From Evernia prunastri (lineage: Eukaryota; Ascomycota; Lecanoromycetes; Lecanorales; Parmeliaceae), in NCBI GenBank assembly GCA_003184365.1, contig NKYR01000016.1:310001-374000 (forward strand): 64,000 bases of DNA, given 5' to 3'. Below, in pieces: positions 38,002-50,260 of this stretch (positions are counted from its first letter, which is position 1; each line of letters begins with the position of its first letter). The translations under genes were made by a program, and so were the position numbers. Under the pieces are notes generated by a model that saw only the letters and a list, made by a program, of their open reading frames with translations, was not told where the DNA came from and searched no databases.

Positions 38002-39841
38002 ATGGACCATTTTCCTCTGGCCAATGGTAGAGCCCACATCCGAATGCCCGATTTGACACTTAAGCAATACACCCATGGTGAGTGCAACTTCGAGGGATAT
38101 CCTGCCCGGAAAAATTGGACCTCGGCAGATCTCATGGGGCATGACTCTTTCGGAAGACGTTCTGCCAGAGAAGTTCAACCCTTCTTTCAGAATTAGCTCT
38201 ACTTCGGCTGCACAATCGAAGCGCTCGCCGTCTCGGGTGTTGAGGTGCGGCAGTCTGACTTACTCGACAAGACCGAGCAAATTGTCTCAACTCGACGGCT
38301 GCCCCTCCTAATTCGTCGATGGCGGCGAAAAAGTGAGGCAGGTAGGCGACAAGAGCAATCACATCCGCATCGAATGGGCCGTGAAGACAGGCCCCCATTC
38401 TGGAAAAGAGTCTCCGACTTCGTCGATCTGTATTGCATATCTTATCACAGCCCTCGAACAACGGCCAAGACGCGAGAGCTAGGAGATACCAGGTCGCCAC
38501 TGTCAGAATTCACCTGGATGTCTATCATCGCGCTCGGTCATACCCTCACGGAGGCTATGCTATCGTACTTTGACATTGTTCGAACGGGGAATCACTGGGG
38601 TGCATCGCCCTTGCTCAAAAGGCGCCTGCTGCTCGAGGGATGGTGTTCGATGGACGTCGAAAGAAGCATGACGGACATCGGAATAGATGGACACTACTAC
38701 CTCGCAAGCATACCCAGGGCTGAGAGCAACGTATCGCATGAGAGTTGCACTAAGCACGCGTGTAATGCCCGCAACGTTGATATAACGACTTACCAGCAGA
38801 GGTGTGTCCGAGCTGGTGGCGACTGCGGTGGTAAGGTTAAGGCAGACATTGCATTAGCAGTAAAGATCATCAATGCGGGCAATGTTGCCGGTCTTTAAGT
38901 GGGATGCACCGAGGAAGCAGCTCGACCTGAAACCGTCACGACTCGTCAGGAGAGACCTTTCGGACCCTCCTTTTGTCGCTATCTCCCATGTGTGAGTAAT
39001 TCTTGGGCCTCAATGTTTCTCCAACGTACACGACTAATCCAAGCTTATTGGCAACAGATGGGAGCGACGGCATGGGAAATCTAGAAGAGAATTCGTTACC
39101 TGAATGTTCAGCTCCATCTGGTCCAAGAACTCGTGCAAAGCCGCTACGCAGTCGGAAAAATTTGGGTGGACGTCCAGAATGTTTCTGGCTCGATACCCTC
39201 TGCGTACCCGTTGGCAAGTCTCTGGAAATGAGAACCTCAAAGAGACCATCCCATCGCAAAAATGGCCGATACATGCAAAGCTGCTTCTGCTGTGCTTGTG
39301 CTGCCATCGACGCTTCAAGCAGTCGCCACAACGGATAGTGAGAGTGAAAACAGGTCTGGCACTCTATCTGACGAACTGGAGCCGCAGACTATGGACCTGC
39401 CAAGAAGGGGTGCTGGCTCAAAAGATCCTGCTGCGATTCTCCGACAAGGACATTAGTAATGACAACATAGATTATCCGGCTGTAGACGTATCCATTACTA
39501 GGGGTCGTTGTGTTACTTTTCCAAAGAATGCGGGTCACGCTACCATGTCGGAATTCGTTGTTCTGCGAGACTTTCTGAGAGACGGGCTGTTCGCGAAGAT
39601 GGGTCCCATTGATGCCGTCATGGGACCACTTGCCCCACTGATCAGCGTGATACAAACCTGTTCCATGTCATGGCGAAGCGACGAAATCATCTGTTTCGGA
39701 TCGCTGACGGGACTCAATGTCAGGCGACTTCAGGATTCAGACCAAGTGATGCGTGATGAATATCGCCAGAAGAATCCTCCTCCGACCGATGACAAACGCG
39801 TTATTTTGAAGTCTTCTTGTATGCGTTGGGCAAGTCACTGA
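38002..39841 (+). pseudogene. Broken HET-domain (heterokaryon incompatibility) gene
   Basis: The frame from ATG 38002 (MDHFPLANGRAHIRMPDLT, then YPARKNWTSADLMG) looks like a known group of long fungal HET proteins. It is interrupted by TAG at 38194-38196 where the family context suggests Trp, then continues in the same frame to 38898 (ARNVDITTYQQRC). A one-base shift near 38890 leads into FKWDAP and PPFVAISHV, the HET core start. After a probable intron, DGMGNLEENSLPEC, FWLDTLCVPVGK, KMADTCKAASAVLVL and NWSRRLWTCQEGVLAQKIL each lie in a different frame from the piece before. At least one nonsense codon and about five frameshifts argue for a dead gene rather than sequencing error, since neighbours are intact. 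Confidence 0.8.
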
Positions 39842-40864
39842 TACATACCCCAAAAGATTGAATTTTTACAAAGTCCATGCCCCTAGTTATATTTCCATAA
39901 CCCTGAGAAAATCAAGTAATGATTTGCCATACTGCTGAATTATGGAATTGTAATTAAGTGAGTGGTATGAATTTGTAAACGTTCAACCTTTTAGGGTATG
40001 AACTAGTTCTTTGCCCCCGAACGTTTTGTCAGAGAATCTTTAGTTCAACGTTCTTTTATTCGAACAGACACCTTCTGCAATGGTCATATCGCACTCAGGT
40101 AAAGACATGTCGTGCAATAGATGCAGCCCTATAGGATGGAAAGCATCAATCGCTCCGAAATGAGTATCTGACCAGCGTACCGGTTTTACTCCTGTAGAGA
40201 TGTTCAATGATCATGCTACCTAAGTCACAGACATCAACTCTAGGACGGCAGTTGCAGCTCCTAAAACGGTTACACAATAGACCTCAGACCTTCGCTGGCT
40301 GGATCAACCTGGAACTCGTAAACCTATTCCTGAAGTCCCTAACACGAAGACATCAACCACGAATGTTAGTCCCGCTGTTCCCTCGAGCGAAGCAAACAGC
40401 AGGGTCATGAGCTTTTAGCTACGGCTGGATAGAACATTCAGGCGCCAGCTATCTCAAATTTGGATGAATGATACACTTCGCTTGTTAGTGACACAGCAGG
40501 ATCTATGTATGTCATGAGGTCGTCTCAATACGGAACGAGCAATCTTGAACAGGCATGTGCCATACCCCAGCGCCAAGAAATCCCATGCCTGTACGGCGTC
40601 AATTTGAGAACTGAGAACACCAGTGATCCACGTTCCCTTTAAGGAAGTGATTCATCAAGGAGATTGATAAGCCAATAAGAAAGATGTGACACCCGGTTAT
40701 CTGAAACTGGGCTATTCGACGGAGGGATAATATGGCGCAATTAGCAATGCACGCGTTCGTCTAGCTTGCGTATGCCACGCTGCAGTTGTAAAGTAACTGC
40801 GATGCGGTCAAAGGAAACTTAGGCATCTTCAAGCAGCTACAGGCTATATAATCAACCCACTAGA
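39842..40864. other. Intergenic region
   Basis: About 1 kb, AT-richer near 39850-40080. No convincing frame was found. Confidence 0.5.
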
Positions 40865-42774
40865 CTACTGTCAGTCCCTCAAATGCGACGTCAATGCGAG
40901 CCAACACAGCACACGACTTACCTGGGTTTGGTAATAATTGGGACTGAAATGCTTCCCGCCCAGGATGGCGTCGAGATCGCAAGACGCCAGGTTCCACTGC
41001 ATGGTGTTCGCCAGCGTCAAGTTGGCAACGTTGCTCTCGACCGCGTTGATCGTCGCTTGCGTCGTGTTCGTCGCCCACCCGCCATACGTCGCCTGGTTCT
41101 GGAACGAAGAGAGCGCGGCGCCTTCGAGGTCTAGATTGTACTTTCCCAGGCGGGGCGCGTTGCCCGAGGGGTTCAGGTAGGAGGAATTGTAGGCGCCCCA
41201 GACTTGCCACTTGGTTCGGTCCAGCACGTAGCCCGCTTTGCGAGGGCCTCCTTTGACTAAAACGGTTTGGGTCCAAGTGAATGTCCACCGGAAGAAGAGG
41301 TAAGCGACGCCGTTGATGCAGGTTCCTATTGTCGAGTATACAGTGCCGCTGCATGCTTTACCCTGGCCGAGTCCTATATACGCAGGTTGAGAGTCAGTGA
41401 GCGACAAGGTCAGAGCCGCCTGTGCCAAAGGAGCAGTTTTGACCTACAGCTTGGGCTGAGATAGGACCTGTTACAGAACGATAAGGAAGAAGCGATGACA
41501 TACCAAGGGTGGAGTCGGAAATCTTCACAACGAATACTTTGTCCTCGTTCCACAGAGCGTTGATTTGCGCGGCGGCAAACGTTGCACAAAACGAGGCAGG
41601 GTATTGGTCTACCTTCGGCGCTGATGCTGCAAAGGTACCGTTGAGAAAGAGACGGGGTAGCGCGGCGGGATCTTTGTCATATGGAAGACTAGTCTCGGTG
41701 AGTATGGGGGTGGAGTTCAGTTGGAGGTTCCAATCGTCCTCGAGAGCCTGGCGTAGAAGGACATTGGTTGAATTGAGGATTCCTGAGATCTGGGACCATT
41801 GTGTTAAAGGGATGATTAAATCCAGCCCTCGTTGTGTGATTATGCCATTGGCTATCGTGATTGCAGCTTGGGATGGAACAAGAGCAGATTGCCATATGGA
41901 GAGAAAGCCTAAGAACCCGTTAATGAAGGATAAGGGCAGGATCAGTTCACCGGGTGGCTTTTGCGAAAAGTCAGCAAAAGTAATGTAGCGTAGACGCAGA
42001 AAGTTTCTGTCAATGGTCGGGACCAGCAGGCCCACGGGTCAGATGTTAGACCTTAGGTTGCGGGAACGTAGTATCGAACAGCAAAGAAGGGACGTACTGC
42101 TTCTGCGAATTCGTTGATTTGAGTCTGGGTAAAAGCAATATCTCCAGCGCAGTTCACAATCGCTGCGTCCAACTTTATTAGATAGTTGTTGAAATATCCG
42201 ATAGCCTCGAAGAAGTAAGATGCATATGGGTATGTCTTGCAAGCAGTGTCACTGCCTGAATCGGAGCACGTGACGAGCTGATCGCATTGTGTTTGTCCGT
42301 TATCCGGCCAGTACAGCATCAGCTGTTGTATATTAGGTATCTTCTCTCCCAACAAGGGGCCGGTCAGCCAGGTCCAATTGGAAACGACGTATCCGCTGGT
42401 GCTACAAGATACCAGAGATTAATGTTCCTGGTCTGAATGCGTGGTGGAGTTGGACTTACAAATTTGCAATGTAGTAATCCATTTCGTACAACTGCCAGGT
42501 TTCTGCACTTCGGCCATACCCGGCGGAGGTATCACTGAGTGCAGTGGGTGCATTGGGGTCGAAGGGACTGCCGTTCGCGTTGCTACAGATGCGAAACGCA
42601 TTGGGTATCGGTGTGAAGTTTGGAGTGAACTCCCTCCCCTCGAGTCGGTATTGTTCCGGGTGCGAGGCCAGTACGTTGCCTACTCCAAGCGTCAATATAT
42701 GCCCATTGGCTGGCATGATGGAGTTCCTTACCCACGAGGCCGCATGCAAGTATAGCGAAAGTAAAGACTTTCAT
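40865..42774 (-). CDS. Orphan secreted glycoprotein-like protein (about 492 aa, 6 exons)
   Basis: Inferred exons on the minus strand: 42774-42732, 42682-42460, 42401-42098, 41957-41504, 41373-40922, and a stop at 40867-40865 (or read-through to a TGA at 40871). The first exon codes MKVFTFAILACGLV, a signal peptide. The mature part has many NxS/T sites (NSTNVLL, NTTQATI), paired Cys residues (QCDQLVTCSDSGSDTACKT) and aromatic-rich stretches, pointing to an extracellular glycoprotein. I recognise segments such as TAETWQLYEMDY-like RSAETWQLYEMDYYIAN and FINGFLGFLSIW, but no catalytic motif or named domain. The intron before PPGELILPLSF (42097-41958) was chosen because it alone keeps the frame. 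Function unknown. Confidence 0.7.
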
Positions 42775-45371
42775 CCTAGACACCAGCTGTATGTACCTGG
42801 CGAATGGCTGTCTTGCGGAATCGATGTGAAAGAGAGATCACAGGATAAGAGAGCAGGCAGGAAGCACTTATCTTATCACATGCAGCAATGGCACGAGGTA
42901 GCAGCACAGCCGTACACTACAACGGAAACACAAATCAAGGCTTCGGCCTATGCTATGACTTGCAGAATAAGACGTACCAAGGAGTCGTAGTTTCGGGCCG
43001 AATATGACCATTTCCAAGTATCAGCCGCCCTCGGCGCGCCAAGCTTGTTGTACCCAAATAATGACGGGTAAGCTACCTGTTGAACAATGGAAGTCAAAGC
43101 TGTAGCTGCGTCAAGATTGTTATAGCATATTGTGAATGTAGAAGCGATAATGATACGTACGACTCACTTTGCACACGAGGCCTACCACTGTCATTCTTGA
43201 GCTCCGGAGCACGCCTATCTGTATTAAGGATGCGGAAGGATATAGGTTATGCCAAAATACGTAATATGTTTGACTTTGACTTTGATGAATACGACCAACA
43301 ATACGAAAAGAGCGGCAAGTTAGCCTAATTCCTGTAGACGTACATCTTTGATGAAAAGTAACTTGTTGTAGAATGTAGTCAGGTAGTAAATCAATTGGCT
43401 AATGGTGTCGAGCAGCCACATAGAATTTTTCAAGAGAGGAAGAAGGGAACTTAGTCGTTTTAGTGTAAGGGTGCTATAGAGGAAAGTACGCTGAGGCACT
43501 GCGATCACACGCTAAAGGTACAATGCGTGGGGCTTCAGGCGATCCTCGAATTGGAGCGCATGACTCCATTACGTTGTTGGGGGGATGACTTGAAATGATC
43601 TCCCACCCCACAGCCCAGACAGGCATGCTCCTAAAGAGCGACAAGGGAGTCCTGCTACGAGACACGAAACACAAGTAATTGATTTTGAGCGGTCTGCGAA
43701 GCCTTCTACTGTCTTGATCGCCGTCGAGCAACGTCCGCACCTCTTTGACCAGAGACCCACTTGCTTGCAGGAAGCTGTTACGGTTGCCGACCACCCTAGC
43801 TGTGAGGCCCTCAAGAAGTCAGTCTAGCTTCTCTTTCTCGTCCCAGAAGCCTTACCCGAACCTTCCGCCAATCTTCTATAAACAGTGAGTTGCGCCCGCG
43901 CGCTCCGTTCCTCTGGTCGTGGGATTCCAATCCTCCCTCGGGCACAACCTATCTGAAGTCGCTGTGGCTGATAGCTATCTCAAAACGAAGAGCAGAGGGC
44001 GAAGCGTTCTTCGATGGCAGTGTAGTCGACGAGTCTTGACTCGGTCGCGGTGGAACAAGCAGTACGTTTGACTGCGTCGTAGGCTCTGGATCAGCTATGG
44101 AGGTTGGAGTCGAACCGAGAGTTCTGAGAGCTAGAGTATTAAAAACATTTGCGTTTTCTGTTAGAGGTGCTAACAATGATGACCGGGTGTGACTTTATGA
44201 AGGACTGATTGTTGTCGGCGAATTCTTGCTATCTTTTGTATGGTTAGTCGGACCCGCTCCCACTTTGTGGAACCTTGGAGGGAGATGAAGGCTCTCTGTT
44301 CCATTCTGTAATTCTTTGTCTTACGGGGTGTTTTGATTTGGGGAGAGAGAAGCCGAATCGTCTCCCGCGCCACTAAGACTACGTCTTCTATTTCGAGGGT
44401 CAGGGCGCATTGCTGAATGGAGATCAAGGCTGTTGCCTATTGGTGGGTTTGAGTGCACGATGGAAACTTGCTCTTCGTGTTTTTATAGTACTCCAAGTGC
44501 CGGCTCGAATTCCCTTCTTCCACCCAAGAACTGATCCTCTGCATCTCGAACTCGGAGACTCTTGTACTGAGTCTCCTTCCAATGCCCTCAGTAAGCTCGT
44601 AGTAACCTTCCACACCAGCGGCTTCGTTCGGTGCGCAAATCGGCTAATGTGTCGACTGATCAGATGAGGCCCGTCGCTAGATGGGAAGACGATTTTCTTG
44701 TAATTTGGGTATAAAAATTGCGCATTTTGAGCAGAAGGCAGAGACGGGAGGTGATTTGGACATCTGCATTTGCACATTGTAGTCGGGCGGGAGGTGAAGG
44801 AAGGAGAAGAGAAAAATGGAAGTAATAAAGCTGACTGTGACTTTAATGCTGAGGGAATGAGCTCTTGGTTAGCGACTATTATTTCTCGCTGAGGGTGCTT
44901 GCGGTTGCTAAATCTTTTTTGGGTAACTTATATCGGTATTACATGCATTTCGATGCTGCCAGATCGCTGGCTGTCGATACCGCGATCTGACCTCGAAACT
45001 TCGTGCTTGACTGCAGGCTTGACTGTATCGGTGTTGTAGGTTCGCGCTTTCGATTAGGCCTGTGTACGTGCAGGCTTTATCGGGTGGTTCTAGGGCTGTT
45101 CAGATGTCCATTTCAAGGGACGTATACCGTTCGTTCTCCTTTCCGCCACCCTCGCCACCCTAGACGTTCTGCTCGTGCCGCTCATCGCCCCCAGTTTCCC
45201 CGTCGTCCTTCCCTTCCTGCCTTTTGACCCCGCTGCCTGCCCCATTTTGCCCCAGCGAACAAGGTCTGCTCACAACAACTGAGTCCGTGATGCACGACCA
45301 TCATTCAGGCAAGCAGCTGCTTTTGCCTCCGAATGCTCAGCCACTTCGACTACAGTCCGCGCGAATCAGGC
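42775..45371. other. Long intergenic region, no confident gene
   Basis: About 2.6 kb containing only short frames on both strands without motif or splice support. It includes the 3' flank of the NLR gene and CT-rich DNA near 45120-45240. Confidence 0.5.
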
Positions 45372-48300
45372 TCAGCGTCCTATCCCTCGCGGGAAAATGA
45401 CCTCCTCACCTTGGTCGGCGATAGATCGTCGGCCACAGTCCGCTGAAGACATCTGTTCGGCCTCTTCGTCTTTGCCTTGACTCCTCAAGATGCGGCCTAA
45501 GAGCTCGATACAACTCGTCGTATCTGGATGGTCTTTGCCCGATACCTTTTCACTCGACACCAACGTCTGTTGACATAATCGTTCTGCCTCTTTGTAATTA
45601 CCTTGATCGTACAACAGATTCGCTAGTATAAGTGCGCTTTTCAATGTGACAGGATGTTCTTTGCCTAACACCTTTTCTTCCGTCGTCAGATTTGATCGAT
45701 GAATTCTTTCGGCCTCGTCGTATTTGCCTTGACGATGTAGCATCAACGCCAAATTACTTATGATTGGCAACGTCTCCCGATGATCTTTGCCCAATACTGT
45801 TTCGCTAGTGAATAACACTTGTCGATATATTAATTCAGCTTCTTCGTATCTTCCTTGACGAGCCAACACGGAGCCCAAAACGTGCTGGGCATCCAGTACA
45901 TCATGGTGTTCTTTGCCCAGGATCGTTTCGCTCGACGACAACGTTTGTCGGATAAGCATTTCGCTCTCCTCGTCCCGGCCTCGTCGGCTCAACACGCTTG
46001 CAAGATTGTGTCGACTAGCTAAGGTTTCAACATGATTATCTCCCAAAACCCCCTCTCTCAACGTCACTACTTGCCGAACTAAAGATTCGGCCTCTTCGTA
46101 TTTGGTCTGACATCTCAGCACTACCGCCAATGCATTCATGTCGTCCAGCATCAAAGGATGGCTCTCGCTCAGTACGCTCTTGTGAGTCTCTATTATACGA
46201 CGATACAACTCTTCCGATGTACGGTATTGCCCTTGCCCGAGATAGATCTTTGCAAACCAACGTGCCGTGCTGCAGCTCGCAACACTGCGACCCAGCCTGC
46301 TTTGCGGCTCCATGAAGCTTTCATCGTTTGACAAAGATATGTCCATGTGCGGTATCAGTGCTGTTCTTTCCTCAACAATCGTTGAGCGAGTATGATATGC
46401 CGCCAGAAAGCATCCTAGGACCTCGATTGCTTCCTGCGTATAACTTTGGCGCTCCTTCGCATTCGATCGGAGCTGCAACCAGTCTCGAATAAGCGGATGC
46501 AAGGAAAAGCTTGCACCCCGTTGGTCAGTCCTTGGTGAAACGCTTTGCAGCAGAGACAATTCGTCTGACTTTGCAATGACGTCCCAGTATCGTTCGGAGT
46601 TCCACGTACCATGGATTCCATTGCTGGAGGAGGATTCGGTCGACATATTTTCATCCTCACCGTTGTGCTCATCGTCGTCCTCGTCACTGTCCTCATAGTC
46701 CAATTTGAATATCTGAATCCATTCTACTTTGCCGCTATGCCTTTCTAGATAGTCACGAAACAGAGACTCCGTGATAGAGGTAGGAGCGAAAAAAGCAGAC
46801 AAGGTCAGGAAATGTGCGGCGTCCTCCTTCCTCCACTCTTCGTCTCCTGACTCCAGTTGCCGGAAAGACATTTCCCATGTCGTGAAGGCGCTGATATTTT
46901 TGGCTCGCCCTTGACTCTGCATATCTCGGTACTCCCAAAATTTCTTCGGAGTATAGGAGAGGATCCGACGTCGCTCCATCTCGTACGTTGCCAGAAAATC
47001 ACCTAATTGGTCTAGCGGCATGCGTTTATACTTGATGTACGCCGCCGCCTGATCAATAGCAAGAGCGAGCCTGCCAAGTCGGTCAATAATGTTCGTTGCG
47101 GTGTCTTTGTGTCGTGGCTGTATTTCGGTATCGTTGTAACCCCGCAGCAAAAGCGCGATGCCTTCCTCTGCTGTCATTGGAGGGATTTCGAGAAGAGTGC
47201 CAAGTCGACTGAGATCTCGGTTCCGACTTGTAAAAAGCACATGTCCATGTCCCTCTAAGTTTGGAGTCAGTAATGCCTTACCTACTAGTGGCAAAGCACG
47301 ACCTACGATTTGGAAGGAATTGTCTGATTTCAGAGAACGTATCCGGCTCGTCATAATTATCAAATACCAATAACCACGCTTCACCCCATTGCTCCAGTTG
47401 GTCCTTGACCAACTTGATCTGGGCTGCGCTATCACCTACATGTACCTGTGATCCTCCCAGCTCGGCCGCCATCGTACCATACGATTGCGCGACCGTCGTC
47501 TCCGAGTTGGCATTGATCCAGAAGATGCCGCGATAAGCATTTCGCCACCTTCGACAATACTCCAATGCAATCTGGCTTTTACCTTGCCCTCCAAGGGCGT
47601 GGAGGATAAAAACCCGTGGCGGTCCCGTATGGTCGCGGCAGAAATACGACCAGATTTCGTCAAGCAGACTGTCACGGCCAATAAAGTCCTTGACTCGCTC
47701 TCGAGACACTAGAAAATGCTTGCGCTGATTGACATCTGTTTCTTGTGGATATCTGATGTCAGCCAAAAGCGATCAGACCACGCAGTCTACCTTGACCGAC
47801 CTTTTTTTCGTCTTCGCACAAGACCGGGCGCTTCTGCAGCAATTCCACAAACATTCGTAGATACAGACTTGTAATTTCCATCTTGCGCACTTGGAAATTT
47901 GTTCAACTTTAAGTGGTCCGAGTCCAAGACGAGGGATGTGAATCCATACAACGCCGCTGACATTTTATCAACCACCTGACGTCGTTTAGCCGTAATCTTA
48001 AGGATCCTATAAGATAACCTTGAACACTCACGATGGACGAAAATCCGTTCTGGAGCTGATGTGCGATATTGGTTACCCGCGACAAATAATTGGTCGGGAG
48101 ATTCTCGTAAAAACAAATGACACCTGTCTCCGCTAGGCCTATACGATACGCGATGCTCTGGAACTCCGAAACCAGGTCAAAAATCTTCATCGATTTCTCG
48201 CTCACTTCTTCCATCAACACGGTTTCACCAAAGCCTGTCAGACTTGCCAGGCTCGCCATGATCGAGCCCCACTTTTGTGATTTTGATCCCCGGTGAGGGG

Positions 48301-48779
48301 TTCCAAGAAGGACAACGCCACCAATAAGCTCAACAAGATATTCATATTTACCTCCCGCCGAGTTTGCTTGGACTACTGCTTGCTCGATCACCAATCCACC
48401 GAAGGAATGACCAATAAAAATGATTGGGCGGGTTGACAACGCGCCATTCTGCAGTCACTATGATGAATACAGAATAGCAGAGAACCTGAAGGACATGACG
48501 AACCTTATGTCTTACGTGATGAATGTCATCCAGCAACCTCGTTGCTAGATCCTCCAATCGGTTCTTGCTCAGCCGCGGTCCGAGCCACGCGGATTGATAA
48601 TTGAAACAGAAGACGCGAGCACTGATACTGGGTCGATATTCACGAAATGTCTGCGGCAGCAGATCCGTGAGCCATCGGACATCCTTCTGAAGCCCCGCGG
48701 ATGTGTCTTTGTGCCGCACCCAGGCGTGGTCAGGGTTTGCGCCAAGACCGTGCACGGCGATGATGCTGGATATAAGCAC
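45372..48779 (-). CDS. NLR-type receptor: SesB esterase - NB-ARC - TPR (5 exons, >=1064 aa)
   Basis: STAND-class signal-transducing ATPase of the fungal NLR group. Inferred exons: 48779-48516, 48448-48032, 47975-47791, 47752-47307, 47254-45372, with phases agreeing. Counting from 48779, residues 1-~285 form an alpha/beta-hydrolase of the SesB type (AVHGLGANPDHAW, nucleophile elbow GHSFGG with Ser103, GTPHRGS). NB-ARC follows: FIGRDSLLDEI, Walker A GGQGKS (343-348), Walker B LLVFDNYD (416-423), VLFTSRNRDL sensor, and LGRLALAIDQAAAYI (GLPLA-like). After an acidic linker and a winged-helix-like part come about six 42-residue TPRs, each with an [Y/R]xEAExxxRQxL...LGxxH pattern. The start is unresolved: 48779 is GTG and no ATG precedes it in frame, so an upstream exon or a lost start is likely. 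Confidence 0.88.
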
Positions 48780-49349
48780 TTTATCAGCTAGGGAGGCGCT
48801 ACCGCATGGTATAAAAGGATTTCTACTCTACGGCAACTCCCCCCTGACGAGCGTCGCTACTCGCATCGCTAAGAAGGTGCAAGCCCCACGACTGCGAGTA
48901 TATTAGTACAGTGTCATATCACTGGTGTACCACACCCACCATCCGATCTGTGGCACTGTCGTGTGAATTTGATGGCAGGTCAGCCATGGAGATTCTGCCC
49001 AACCAGCCTTGTCAGCCGCGTCAGCCTTATGTGCATTGCAGGCTGTGCATCATAGCATACAAGCTCTCAATGAATTTCTATCATGCTTCCAAAGGATGCG
49101 GCAACCGCGCCCTCCTGCTCCGCTTTGTAGTTCGAGAAAGCCAAGTACTCGTTCATCACTGTGTTGAGGAATTGCTATCTACCCCGCTTTTCAGCTGACG
49201 CTCTCTGCAAAATGCTAACTATTCCGGGTCTAGCTTCAAGATTTCTTATGCTGGCCTCGCCCACAAATCAACAGCAAAACTTTCTCGCAACGCTCGAATC
49301 ACAGAATTGCGCTGTAGAAAGTAGTTATATTTATTCAAGTCTTTAGTAA
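48780..49349. other. Intergenic region between the NLR gene and the AT-rich island
   Basis: Normal base composition, turning AT-rich near 49350. It should hold the NLR promoter and possibly its first exon. No gene is recognised. Confidence 0.5.
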
Positions 49350-50065
49350 GATCAGTGTCACTCTTAATTAACTGCAGAGAACGCTTATATTTCTATAATC
49401 ATATCGAAAAAGATTAACTGATCTCAATGAGATTATAAATATTAAGAGTTTAGAGAGCAGACAATTATACTTAGATTATCTATCAACATTATGCTCGAGC
49501 TTATGAAAGAGAGTTATAAGTCGTCGAATAAGAAGATAATCATCGCTTTAAAAACGATGACTGCATTTATTAAAAGAGCGATCGAAGAATTTAAATTATA
49601 AACGATACTCGACGAGATACGCAAATTAATCTTCGAATCGAATCAAAGAGACTTTTATATAAATAAAAAGATTATTTATATCAAGCATTAAGTAGCTAGC
49701 AAGAATATTATTTCTCAAAATATTAGTTATATCAGCGTTTTAGATCGCTTAGCAGAAATGATTTTATTTCTGACAATTTCAAAATAAGCTCAAACGCAGT
49801 ATAATAAAGAGAACGAAATTATCGTAAAGTTATAAGACGAGACGACAAATAAGATATTAAAAGAAAAGAGTTCGATTGAGATAATCACGATAATTAATAA
49901 ATATATTAGAAGCATAAATATTATAAAGAAGTTAATCAAAACGACTAGAAGACTAAAAAGTAACGATATTAATATTATAATCTCAGACGAGAAGAAAGCT
50001 ATTACTCTACGAAAAAACAAGAAGTAAATAAAACGACTTAATAATAAAGTAAGAATAATTATAAA

Positions 50066-50260
50066 TGTTACGATCGTACCCTGGTTTCTATCAGGGCCTT
50101 TCAGCACCTTTCTTCTTTATTAGCCCTACAGTTCTATGGGGCTCGCATAGAGCTGGGTCATAACCTATATATAGTCATGCCACCCTCTTATATAGCTAGA
50201 TAGACTCTTTATTCTTCGTCTACTATATTTATACTGACTATACCCATACTAGTCTTGACA
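50066..50260 (+). mobile_element. Solo-LTR-like element (195 bp)
   Basis: Begins TGTTACGATCGTACCC and ends CTTGACA, the TG...CA termini of an LTR, with TATATA-containing DNA inside. Its first bases are close to those of the gypsy LTR at 52031 (TGTTACGGACGTACCC), so the two are related families. It is flanked on both sides by TTATAAA (50059-50065 and 50261-50267), longer than the usual 5-bp duplication. In AT-rich DNA part of that match may be chance. Confidence 0.6.

Noticed and set aside
42683..42731. A 22-nt intron in the first exon region of the secreted protein
   Set aside because: 22 nt is too short to splice. A 49-nt intron (42731-42683) with a branch-like TTGAC gives an in-phase join.
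49790..50107. 105-codon minus-strand frame rich in Ile/Leu/Phe (membrane-like)
   Set aside because: It is the translation of AT-rich DNA and overlaps the LTR-like element; hydrophobicity here is compositional.
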